7,648 nt of DNA from NCBI GenBank assembly GCA_016297535.1, contig JAEDGL010000114.1, positions 1 to 7,648 of the forward strand, read 5' to 3'. The translations under genes and the position numbers were made by a program. The notes under the pieces were generated by a model that did not search any database, was not told the origin of the DNA, and worked only from the letters and a program-made list of their open reading frames with translations. Positions within the stretch are counted from its first letter, which is position 1; each line of letters opens with the position of its first letter. Source of the stretch: Clostridia bacterium. GTDB taxonomy: Bacteria > Bacillota > Clostridia > Christensenellales > Aristaeellaceae. Shown one piece after another: positions 1-6,419 of this stretch.

Positions 1-1400
1 GTTCTTTCGTAGGCAACAGGCTGAGAGCTGCCAAGCATGGTAACGCTGTTGATCAGATAATCATAGCCATCCTTGCGATAAAGCGAACGAATCATCGCAC
101 CGTTTTCATCCGGTCTCATCTGGAAAGCATACAGATATCCATCTTTGTAAGTAAAGCGGAAGTCCTTGCTTGTAAACGCTTTTTCATCGTTATCCTGAAA
201 AGAGCCGTCCTGCGCGTTTACTTCTCCCTCGCCAAACTGCTTCCAGAAGGTAGTCGAATAAATACCCTCGCCGTTTACCTCAAGCCACTTTCCCAGCGCA
301 AGCAGAACCCCGGTTTCCTCATCCGTAATGGTTCCATCCGGCTTAGGGCCGATATTCAGCAGAAGGTTGCCGTTTTTGCTGACGATATCAATCAAATCAC
401 AGACAATCTGCCGTGCGCCTTTAAACTCGTTATCCGTAGTATATCCCCAGGAACGCTTGCCAATCGCAGTATCCGTTTGCCAGGGCAGGGGCGAAATGCC
501 CGTGAGTGCGCCTCTCTCCACGTCAAAGGTGGCTACGGTGTAGGGAAAGGCTTCGTGCTTGTAATTAATGGTAACCTCTTTCCCCCATTCCTCAGCGCGG
601 TTATAGTAATACGCTGCCAGTTTTTTCAGATAGGGTTTAAAGCTGTGGTTGTGAATCCACCAGTCAAAGTAAACAATCTGCGGTTTGTGCAGGTCGATCA
701 GCTCGCAGGTGCGAACCAGCCAATCCTCCATCCACTCATCCGTTGCACCTCTGGAAAAAGCGCTGAAGGTGGTTTGATGCAGCGTGTCGCCATCAAACTC
801 CGGGCAATGGAACGCCGGGCCGTAGAAATCCTGGTAGGCAGGGTCGTTTACATCGCTGTCGAACGTACGGCCCATATTCATAAAGAAGAAGTGCTCCGCC
901 CTGTGCGTGGATGCACAAAAGACAAGGCCATTTTCATCACAGGCTTGTTTCAGCTCGCCGATCACATTGCGGCAAGGGCCTATCTGAGCAGCGTTCCAGC
1001 GATTGAAGGCTGTATCATACATGGCAAAACCATCGTGATGCTCCGCGACGGGTACAACATACTTTGCACCGGCCTGCTTAAACAGCTGTATCCATTCCTG
1101 CGCATGAAACTTTTCGGCCTTGAACTGGGGGATAAAATCCTTGTAGCCGAATGTTTTTTGGCTTCCGTAGGTTTGAATGTGATGCTCATATGCCTTGGTG
1201 CCAGGCGTATACATGGAGCGGGGATACCACTCGTTGTCAAAAGCGGGCACAGAATACACGCCCCAATGAATGAAGATGCCGAACTTGGCATTTGTAAACC
1301 AGTCCGGTACTTTGTGATGCGCAAGGGAGGACCATTCCGCCTTGTACCTGCCCTTTTCAATGACCTGATCAATCTGTTTCAGATATTCCTCTCTGTTCAT
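1..1400 (-). CDS. Alpha-L-fucosidase, glycoside hydrolase family 29 (3' end outside window)
   Basis: Hydrolyses terminal alpha-L-fucose from glycans; GH29 enzymes are retaining. The reading frame runs without a stop from ATG at 1400 to the left edge: 466 codons are visible and the C-terminus is missing. The N-terminus is charged with no signal peptide, so the enzyme should act in the cytoplasm on imported oligosaccharides. GH29 landmarks in order: KFGIFIHWGVYSVPAF (39-54), the YVVPVAEHHDGFAMYD block (114-129), and IVYFDWW (242-248), whose Asp246 is the expected nucleophile. Glu295 in FDVERG aligns by eye with the acid/base Glu of Thermotoga fucosidase, and the family block SKNGNLLLNIGPKPDGTI lies at 341-358. 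The residues after about 380 look like the start of the usual C-terminal beta domain. The start is supported by AGGGAGG (1416-1410), 9 nt upstream. A terminator separates it from the upstream gene, and no clear promoter of its own was seen. Family assignment is secure; exact linkage specificity is not readable. Confidence 0.93.
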   Translation of the reverse strand, partial: MNREEYLKQIDQVIEKGRYKAEWSSLAHHKVPDWFTNAKFGIFIHWGVYSVPAFDNEWYPRSMYTPGTKAYEHHIQTYGSQKTFGYKDFIPQFKAEKFHAQEWIQLFKQAGAKYVVPVAEHHDGFAMYDTAFNRWNAAQIGPCRNVIGELKQACDENGLVFCASTHRAEHFFFMNMGRTFDSDVNDPAYQDFYGPAFHCPEFDGDTLHQTTFSAFSRGATDEWMEDWLVRTCELIDLHKPQIVYFDWWIHNHSFKPYLKKLAAYYYNRAEEWGKEVTINYKHEAFPYTVATFDVERGALTGISPLPWQTDTAIGKRSWGYTTDNEFKGARQIVCDLIDIVSKNGNLLLNIGPKPDGTITDEETGVLLALGKWLEVNGEGIYSTTFWKQFGEGEVNAQDGSFQDNDEKAFTSKDFRFTYKDGYLYAFQMRPDENGAMIRSLYRKDGYDYLINSVTMLGSSQPVAYER

Positions 1401-1436
1401 TCAGTTGCGCCTCCCTGCTTTTCGTTAACACCATGC

Positions 1437-1474
1437 AAAAACAGCCCGACAAGAGTTCTGTTTGTCAGGCTGTT
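1437..1474 (-). terminator. Rho-independent terminator after the CofE-like gene
   Basis: Read on the minus strand, 12-nt arms (1473-1462 and 1452-1441) pair with one G-T wobble, extended by one A-T pair, around a 9-nt loop. A run of five T (1441-1437) follows. The hairpin begins 11 nt after the TGA of the CofE-like gene at 1485-1487. It lies only about 40 nt upstream of the fucosidase start, so it could also act as a leaky barrier or attenuator controlling read-through into that gene. Confidence 0.85.
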
Positions 1475-1484
1475 CAAAAGAAAA

Positions 1485-2666
1485 TCAATCAGCGTAGTTG
1501 TTAAAATAGTTCTGAATCAGCACAATGGGCGTTCCCTTGTCGCCGCTGCCGCTGGTTAAATCGCTCAAGGAACCGAGCAGATCAGTCAGGCGGCGAGGAG
1601 TGGTACCTTCGGAGACCATCTGTCCCTTCAGGTTGCCGTCCTTCTCCTTGATGCGCTCCTTGATCGCCTTGGCCAGCTCATCGCCGCTGAGGTTGGCAAA
1701 ATCGTTATCAGCAAGGAATTTCAGCTTCAGCTCGTTGGGCAAGCCGATCAAACCGTCGGTGAAGCCGGCGCCCACCACCGGATCCGCCAGTTCCCAGATC
1801 TTTCCGACCGGATCCTTGAAAGCGCCGTCGCCATAGACCATGGCTTCCACCTTTACACCGGTGCGGGCGAGCAGCTCGTTCTGGATCTTTTCAGCCACAT
1901 CCTGCGCGTTTTTGGGGAAGAGCTTAACCGTGTTTTCCGTTGCCTTGTTGGAGCCCAGAAGGCCGTAAGAGGCGTTATAGCCGCTTCCGTGAACGGGAGC
2001 GTTCAGGATATCGGCAAGAGTCAGAACGATTTTGCCTCCCTTAGCCAGAATACGGCGTCTGGAGCGCTCGCGAGTATGGATGTCGCAGCAGATGACATTG
2101 GGCGTATAATCGACAATAGCGTCGGCGCGATTGGAAAAAACGATCTGCGCCTCAGCGCCTTCTTCTTCGATCAGGCTTTTGTAGTAGTCCACATAGTCCA
2201 CACCGGTAAATGGATGCTTTGCATAGCCAAAGGCCTTGCGATACGCATCCAGAGACAGCACATCCGTATAGGGATCGATGCCGCTGGCATCCAGAACATC
2301 CTCATCAAACAGATGGTTGCCCACCTCGTCGGAAGGGTAGCTGAGCATGAGCACAATTTTCTTTGCGCCCCGCGCAATACCGCGCAGGCAGATGGCAAAA
2401 CGGTTGCGGCTGAGGATAGGGAACACAACGCCCACGGTTTCGCCGCCCAGCTTGGCCCGAACGTCCGCGGCGATATCATCCGTGGAAGCATAGTTGCCGT
2501 CCGCGCGGGCAACGACAGCCTCGGTAACGGCGATCACGTCTTTTTCATGCAGTTGGAAACCATCCTGTCCGGCCGCAGTCAGCACAGAATCCGCTACGAT
2601 CTTGACAATGTCATCGCCCTGACGGATGATAGGCGCTTTGATGCCACGTGAAATGGTGCCTGCCAT
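1485..2666 (-). CDS. CofE/FbiB-like protein (F420-0:L-glutamate ligase family), true function uncertain
   Basis: A 393-residue protein of the F420_ligase (CofE-like) family. Characterised members add L-glutamate to coenzyme F420-0 using GTP. Supporting features are the N-terminal APIIRQGDDIV and EKDVIAVTEAVVARADGNYA (41-60), and C-terminal conserved-looking blocks HGSGYNASYGLLGSNKATEN (226-245), VYGDGAFKDPVGKIWELADP (277-296) and GTTPRRLTDLLGSLSDLTSG (354-373). At 393 residues it is much longer than archaeal CofE (about 250), matching a long variant that I recall as common in Clostridia and Bacteroidetes, groups generally lacking F420. The glutamate-ligase activity is therefore doubtful. Start choice: ATG at 2666 has AAGGA (2680-2676) 9 nt upstream. 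An in-frame ATG at 2675 and TTG at 2684 are possible but less well placed. No signal peptide or membrane segment. Monocistronic by its own promoter (2758-2787) and terminator (1437-1474). Family confident; biochemical role open. Confidence 0.85.
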   Translation of the reverse strand: MAGTISRGIKAPIIRQGDDIVKIVADSVLTAAGQDGFQLHEKDVIAVTEAVVARADGNYASTDDIAADVRAKLGGETVGVVFPILSRNRFAICLRGIARGAKKIVLMLSYPSDEVGNHLFDEDVLDASGIDPYTDVLSLDAYRKAFGYAKHPFTGVDYVDYYKSLIEEEGAEAQIVFSNRADAIVDYTPNVICCDIHTRERSRRRILAKGGKIVLTLADILNAPVHGSGYNASYGLLGSNKATENTVKLFPKNAQDVAEKIQNELLARTGVKVEAMVYGDGAFKDPVGKIWELADPVVGAGFTDGLIGLPNELKLKFLADNDFANLSGDELAKAIKERIKEKDGNLKGQMVSEGTTPRRLTDLLGSLSDLTSGSGDKGTPIVLIQNYFNNYAD

Positions 2667-2684
2667 AAATGTCATTCCTTCCAA

Positions 2685-2702
2685 AACCCTCCAAAGAGGA
2701 TT
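2685..2702 (-). other. 5'-UTR hairpin just upstream of the CofE-like gene's ribosome binding site
   Basis: On the minus strand AATCCTC (2702-2696) pairs with GAGGGTT (2691-2685), seven pairs with one G-T, around the 4-nt loop TTTG. It hides a GGAGGG sequence that could otherwise serve as ribosome binding site for upstream start codons. The AAGGA at 2680-2676 stays free, which favours ATG 2666 as the real start. Stability and any regulatory role are unknown. Confidence 0.45.
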
Positions 2703-2757
2703 GTTTCTTGCATTTGAATCATCCCTGCAGCCTTTACGCCTGCAATCATGACAGATT

Positions 2758-2787
2758 ATTATACCAAAGTATCCCCCATTTTGTCAA
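2758..2787 (-). promoter_or_regulatory. Consensus sigma-A promoter for the CofE-like gene
   Basis: On the minus strand a perfect -35 TTGACA (2787-2782) and perfect -10 TATAAT (2763-2758) are separated by 18 nt. The -10 is extended (TGG immediately before it). Transcription should begin near 2751, giving a leader of about 85 nt before ATG 2666. The match to consensus suggests strong basal expression. Confidence 0.85.
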
Positions 2788-2843
2788 TCTTTGCAAGGCT
2801 TTTGCGCTTTGATTTTGGGCTTTTCTAAGCCGTTTTGCACATT

Positions 2844-2872
2844 TTGACCATTTCCGAAGAATATGGTATACT
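2844..2872 (+). promoter_or_regulatory. Sigma-A promoter for the BMP-fusion/phosphoesterase operon
   Basis: TTGACC (2844-2849, five of six to consensus) and TATACT (2867-2872, five of six) are 17 nt apart. TGG before the -10 makes it an extended -10. Transcription should begin near 2879, about 60 nt before ATG 2939. It faces away from the CofE-like gene's promoter, and the two -35 boxes are 56 nt apart. A 5-bp dyad GGCTT/AAGCC at 2818-2831 lies in the shared stretch and could be an operator, but this is weak. Confidence 0.8.
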
Positions 2873-2877
2873 TTGCG

Positions 2878-2899
2878 GGTGGAAAAGGTCAATTCCACC
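2878..2899 (+). other. Hairpin at the predicted 5' end of the BMP-fusion transcript
   Basis: GGTGGAA (2878-2884) and TTCCACC (2893-2899) form a perfect 7-bp stem with an 8-nt loop. It starts within a nucleotide or two of the predicted transcription start. It could be a 5'-stabilising RNA stem or, as DNA, a dyad operator positioned to block RNA polymerase. No known riboswitch or leader family was recognised, and the leader is too short for most of them. Confidence 0.5.
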
Positions 2900-2938
2900 G
2901 CATGATCATTTTGGTGACTTTGTTTTCAGGAGGAACGC

Positions 2939-4882
2939 ATGAACAGGCAGGCAGCCCTCAACCAATATATGTATGCATTAAAGCTGGGTCAGAAATACTA
3001 CCGCGAATGCGTCGTGCGCGGCAAATATCCCTATCAGCAGACGCTAAACGATGTGTTTAACGAAAATCTGGCTGCGGCAAAGGTGAACATCGGTCTGGTT
3101 GATATCCCCATGGAGCAGATCGTAGGCACCACCACCAACGCCCGCGGCAACGCCTTTGCTGGTAACTTTATGCCGCTTCTTCACGAGGATACCGAATTTG
3201 GCTCCAAGTGGATTGCCCTGTGCGCTGCGCATCTGGAAGCCGGCGGTATTTCCGACCCCATCATCTGTTATGAATACATGGGCCGTTTTTATGTTACCGA
3301 GGGGAACAAGCGCGTCAGTGTGCTGAAAAGCTACGATGCTCCCAGCATTCCCGGCAACGTAACGCGCATTATCCCCACCTGGTCGGAGGATGAGGCGGTT
3401 CAGCTGTACTACGAGTTTATGCCCTTTTACGATCTCAGCGGCCTATATGATGTTACCTTTTCCTGCAGGGGCAGCTATGCCAAGCTGCAGGCAAGGCTTG
3501 GCTTTGAGCCGGATCACGTATGGACCAAGGAGGAACGGTCCGAGTTCCTGTACGGTTTTCGTCGCTTCAAGGAAGCATTTGAAAAGCTTAACACCGAAAA
3601 ACTCCATATTACCCCCGGCGATGCTTTGCTGGTTTGGCTGCAGATGAACCCGGTCGAGGATCTGCAAAGCACCGATCTACACAAAAGCCTGACAGCCGCG
3701 TGGCCCGACGTGCGCATTTTTGCCAACGGTTCCGCAATTGCCGTAAGCACCGAACCCCAGGCCGAGGAAAAACCGGGGCTGACGCGCATCCTGGGTATCG
3801 GCCGGCCCAGCCACCTGAACGTTGCTTTTGTGCACGCACTGGATCCCGCCCAAAGCAGCTGGACGGCCGCGCACGAAAGCGGACGCAAGCAGCTGGAAAG
3901 CGCCATGGGCGATCGAATTTCGGTAAAAACCTATATTTGTGAGCAGGAGGATCCCTACGCAACGATGGAACGCGCCGTAGAGGAAGGGGCTCAGGTGCTC
4001 TTTGCCACCACACCCCCCCTGATCGCAGCCTGCCGCCAGATTGCTGCGCGCTATCCGCAGGTAAAGGTGCTGAACTGCTCGGTATCCATGCCGTACTCAG
4101 GGGTTCGAACCTACTACGGCCGCATGTACGAGGCCAAATTTATCACCGGCGCCATTGCGGGTGCTATGGCGGATGGCGACCGCATCGGCTACGTGGCCAA
4201 CTATCCCATCATCGGCACCATCGCTTCCATCAACGCCTTCACGCTGGGCGCACGAATGATCCGCCCCAAAGCAAAGATTTTGCTCCGCTGGTCCTGCCTG
4301 CCCGGCAACCCCGTTCACTCTTTGATGGAAGACGGCGTAAGCGTGGTTTCCAACCGTGAAGCTGCCACAGAGGATCCCTATTGGGCATGGGAATGGGGCA
4401 CCTACAAGGTGGAAAGCAACGGCAATCTGCTGCCCCTCTCTTCCCCGGTATGGAACTGGGGCAAATTCTATGAGGGCGTTGTTCAAACCATCTTCGACGG
4501 CGGCTGGAACATGCTAAACGCCAAAGAGGCGCAGGCCATCAACTATTGGTGGGGAATGAGCAGCGGCGTAATTGATGTTACCCTGAATCCAAACCTGCCC
4601 GAGGGCACCCGTCAGCTTGCTCAAATTCTTCGTCATGGGCTTGTGTCGGGAGCCATTGATCCTTTCCGGGCGAAGCTCGTTGATCAAAACGGCGAGATAC
4701 GCAACGACGGCGAACGCAGCTTTGTTGCCGAGGAAGTAATGAACATGGATTGGCTGCTTTCCTCCGTGGAGGGATCGATTCCCAACTTTGACGAGCTTCT
4801 TCCCGTATCGCAGGAGCTGGTTCGTTTGCTTGGCCTCAAGCGCAATGAGATTCAGCCTACGCCCGAGGAGGTTATCCTGTGA
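2939..4882 (+). CDS. Cytoplasmic ParB-like/BMP (PnrA-type) nucleoside-binding domain fusion protein
   Basis: A 647-residue protein with two recognisable parts. Residues about 50-145 resemble a ParB/sulfiredoxin-like domain: VDIPMEQIVGTTTNARG (54-70) is followed by DPIICYEYMGRFYVTEGNKR (106-125), with the EGN(K/R)R pattern typical of ParB-like folds. About 150-265 is a helical region of unknown kind. Residues about 291-600 are a BMP-family periplasmic-binding-protein domain. Its signature stretch is YEAKFITGAIAGAMADGDRI (397-416), then NAFTLGARMI (432-441), WAWEWGTYK (482-490) and SGAIDPFRAKLVDQNGEIRN (570-589). BMP proteins known biochemically, such as PnrA, bind purine nucleosides at the cell surface. 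This one has no signal peptide or lipobox, so it should be cytoplasmic, and no ABC transporter genes adjoin it. ATG 2939 follows AGGAGG (2928-2933) by 5 nt. The downstream phosphoesterase overlaps by 4 nt. A role as an intracellular ligand sensor is inference; automated labels of ABC substrate-binding protein are probably misleading. Confidence 0.85.
   Translation: MNRQAALNQYMYALKLGQKYYRECVVRGKYPYQQTLNDVFNENLAAAKVNIGLVDIPMEQIVGTTTNARGNAFAGNFMPLLHEDTEFGSKWIALCAAHLEAGGISDPIICYEYMGRFYVTEGNKRVSVLKSYDAPSIPGNVTRIIPTWSEDEAVQLYYEFMPFYDLSGLYDVTFSCRGSYAKLQARLGFEPDHVWTKEERSEFLYGFRRFKEAFEKLNTEKLHITPGDALLVWLQMNPVEDLQSTDLHKSLTAAWPDVRIFANGSAIAVSTEPQAEEKPGLTRILGIGRPSHLNVAFVHALDPAQSSWTAAHESGRKQLESAMGDRISVKTYICEQEDPYATMERAVEEGAQVLFATTPPLIAACRQIAARYPQVKVLNCSVSMPYSGVRTYYGRMYEAKFITGAIAGAMADGDRIGYVANYPIIGTIASINAFTLGARMIRPKAKILLRWSCLPGNPVHSLMEDGVSVVSNREAATEDPYWAWEWGTYKVESNGNLLPLSSPVWNWGKFYEGVVQTIFDGGWNMLNAKEAQAINYWWGMSSGVIDVTLNPNLPEGTRQLAQILRHGLVSGAIDPFRAKLVDQNGEIRNDGERSFVAEEVMNMDWLLSSVEGSIPNFDELLPVSQELVRLLGLKRNEIQPTPEEVIL
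4865..4871 (+). promoter_or_regulatory. Ribosome binding site inside the BMP-fusion gene, fixing a GTG start
   Basis: GAGGAGG lies within the last codons of the BMP-fusion gene, 7 nt before GTG at 4879. The GTG overlaps the upstream TGA (4880-4882) as GTGA. This supports the GTG start of the phosphoesterase and translational coupling of the two genes. Confidence 0.85.
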
Positions 4883-5517
4883 GGATCCTGCTGATTTCAG
4901 ACGAAGAATCTCCCTATTTGTGGGAGCATTATCAGCCCGGCAGGCTGGATGGGATTGATCTCATTCTGTCCTGCGGAGATCTTTCGCCTGAGTATCTAAG
5001 TTTTCTGGTTACGATGGGCCGTGCACCCGTTTTGTATGTGCACGGCAACCACGACGGAAGATACCTCAAACGTCCGCCCGAGGGCTGCGAGTGCATTGAT
5101 GACACCATCGTCAACTTCAACGGTCTGCGCATTTTGGGGCTGGGCGGCTGCCAGCGCTACAGCAAGGGCGAGCATCAGTACACCGAACGTGAAATGGCCA
5201 AACGCATCCGCAAGCTTCTTCCTCAGCTCTGGCTCAACCGCGGGGTGGATATCGTGGTCACCCATGCGCCCGTTCGCGGTCTGGGCGATGAGGACAACCT
5301 TTCCCACCGGGGGTTTGCATCGTTTTACAATCTTCTGGAAAAGCACAAGCCGCGCTACTGGGCATATGGACACGTCCATATGAATTACGGCGTTCGCTGC
5401 CAGCGGGTGATCCAACATAACCAGACAACACTGATTAACGCATACGAGCGCTATCTGATTGAAGTGGAGCCCGTTAAGCCCCGTCCGACGCTGTGGCGCA
5501 AAAAGCCTGAGCGGTAG
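4879..5517 (+). CDS. Calcineurin-like metallophosphoesterase
   Basis: A 212-residue two-metal phosphoesterase (Metallophos fold). Family motifs appear in order: ISDEE with Asp8, SCGDLSPEYL with Asp34, VHGNHD (54-59) with Asn57 and His58, VVTHAPV with His129, and YGHVH (163-167) with His165 and His167. The first motif is normally D-x-H; here it is D-E-E, with Glu10 in place of the metal-binding histidine. I recall the SDEE form from related clostridial proteins, so it is probably a subfamily trait rather than damage. No signal peptide or membrane segment, so the protein is likely cytoplasmic. It starts at GTG, overlaps the BMP-fusion gene by 4 nt, and shares its promoter, so the two probably act in one process. 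The substrate is unknown; a nucleotide or other phosphoester is plausible given the nucleoside-binding partner, but that is inference. A hairpin terminator follows at 5573-5601. Confidence 0.9.
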   Translation: MRILLISDEESPYLWEHYQPGRLDGIDLILSCGDLSPEYLSFLVTMGRAPVLYVHGNHDGRYLKRPPEGCECIDDTIVNFNGLRILGLGGCQRYSKGEHQYTEREMAKRIRKLLPQLWLNRGVDIVVTHAPVRGLGDEDNLSHRGFASFYNLLEKHKPRYWAYGHVHMNYGVRCQRVIQHNQTTLINAYERYLIEVEPVKPRPTLWRKKPER

Positions 5518-5572
5518 TCGCAACAAGCCCGCTACGCGATCCTTTCGGCCAAAAAAGCTTCCTCAACAGTAC

Positions 5573-5610
5573 GGGGCGTGTATCATCGCGATACACGCCC
5601 CTTCGTTATT
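5573..5610 (+). terminator. Strong hairpin between convergent transcription units, probable terminator
   Basis: A perfect 12-bp GC-rich stem (5573-5584 with 5590-5601) encloses a 5-nt loop. On the plus strand it is followed by a T-rich but interrupted tail (TTCGTTATT), adequate for moderate intrinsic termination of the BMP-fusion/phosphoesterase operon. On the minus strand the hairpin starts 5 nt after the phosphorylase TAA (5608-5606), but no T run follows directly. A T6 tract appears only about 15-20 nt later, so its action in that direction is less certain. The rest of 5518-5572 shows no gene. Confidence 0.65.
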
Positions 5611-6385
5611 GCCTTTGCGCTTCTTTGATTTTCAGGCCAAGCTCAAATGCAAGCAATGCAATTCTTGCTTTGTCATCCAGCCGAACACTGCCGGACAGGC
5701 TGCGCGGATCCCATGTGGAATGATCCAGATTGTCACCGGCATAGAAGAACTGAAAGAAATCCGTCTTGCGGAAATTGCACAGCGCCTGCATGCCTGCACA
5801 TTCCATCTCCACGCAGATAGCGCCCTGTTCCCGGCGGCGATTCACTTTCTCACGGGTTTCCCGATAGGGTGCGTCCGTGGTCCAGGTAATGCCCTCCACC
5901 CACGGGTAGTGTTTTTCACGGAGAACGTCTCGAAACAAATCTGCATACCGCGTGTTTACGTCGATCATATCGCCTGCGGGTGCATAGTGATAGCTGCATC
6001 CCTCGTCACGAATGGCCTTTGTGGGAATGATGATGCCGCAATCCTCAATTTCTTTCGTCAGTACCCCGCAATTGCCAAACAGAATCAGACAGCGGCTGCC
6101 AAGCGCCATCAAATCCTCATACTGGCCCACACAAGCGGGCTCCCCTACATAGGATTGAAACAGCGCAAACGTTTCGCCACCGTAATCCACCTCGTACACC
6201 GTTTTGGAGCCGGTAGCGCAACGGACTTGCGCAATCTGGCGGGCGTCAAACAAAGAAAGCGTTTTGTTGAACAGCTTCTCCGAAAAGCAGGAGATGGTTA
6301 CGCTCGGAAAGTGATCCAGTTTCTTCATTACCATTTCCGGGTTGATCACCGCGGAAGGGGTTGGATCAAATTCTTCAAGAATCAT
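5606..6385 (-). CDS. Nucleoside phosphorylase family protein (uridine/purine phosphorylase type)
   Basis: A 259-residue member of the PNP/UDP phosphorylase superfamily, which splits nucleosides with phosphate to base and ribose-1-phosphate. Family marks are the ligand-binding segment GAICVEMECAGMQAL (188-202), whose E-M-E triad contacts ribose. LILFGNCGVL (100-109) corresponds to the usual G-T-x-G turn, and FFYAGDNLD (213-221) has Asp218 at the catalytic-acid position by eye. DEGCSYHYAP (127-136) resembles the D-E-G-T-S-x-H-Y block of a divergent phosphorylase group. Substrate preference cannot be read: Asn replaces the usual Thr in the G-N-C-G turn. Start: ATG 6385 has an ideal AGGAGGT (6398-6392) 6 nt upstream; an in-frame GTG at 6391 overlaps that spacing and is less likely. 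It follows kdgK by 34 nt with no terminator or clear promoter between, so it is probably co-transcribed with the KDG genes. Confidence 0.87.
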   Translation of the reverse strand: MILEEFDPTPSAVINPEMVMKKLDHFPSVTISCFSEKLFNKTLSLFDARQIAQVRCATGSKTVYEVDYGGETFALFQSYVGEPACVGQYEDLMALGSRCLILFGNCGVLTKEIEDCGIIIPTKAIRDEGCSYHYAPAGDMIDVNTRYADLFRDVLREKHYPWVEGITWTTDAPYRETREKVNRRREQGAICVEMECAGMQALCNFRKTDFFQFFYAGDNLDHSTWDPRSLSGSVRLDDKARIALLAFELGLKIKEAQRQ

Positions 6386-6397
6386 TTGCACACCTCC

Positions 6398-6414
6398 TGC
6401 TTTTCAGAAAAGCA
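6398..6414 (-). other. Small inverted repeat between kdgK and the phosphorylase gene
   Basis: Seven-nt perfect arms TGCTTTT (6414-6408) and AAAAGCA (6404-6398) flank a 3-nt loop in the 34-nt gap. The downstream arm ends on the first base of the AGGAGGT ribosome binding site. It has no T run, so it is not a terminator. It may mildly affect ribosome access or mark an RNA processing point; it could also be chance. Confidence 0.35.
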
Positions 6415-6419
6415 TTCGT

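Noticed and set aside
477..1559. Plus-strand open frame of 360 codons opposite the fucosidase gene
   Set aside because: It lies antisense to a clear GH29 frame, crosses its start, the terminator and the end of the CofE-like gene, and its translation shows no recognisable domain. It is a shadow of the minus-strand coding bias.
1989..2651. Plus-strand open frame of 220 codons opposite the CofE-like gene
   Set aside because: Antisense shadow of a recognised family protein; no domain seen.
2667..2750. Riboswitch or other structured RNA in the leader of the CofE-like gene
   Set aside because: The leader is only about 85 nt and shows just a short hairpin; no conserved riboswitch core was recognised.
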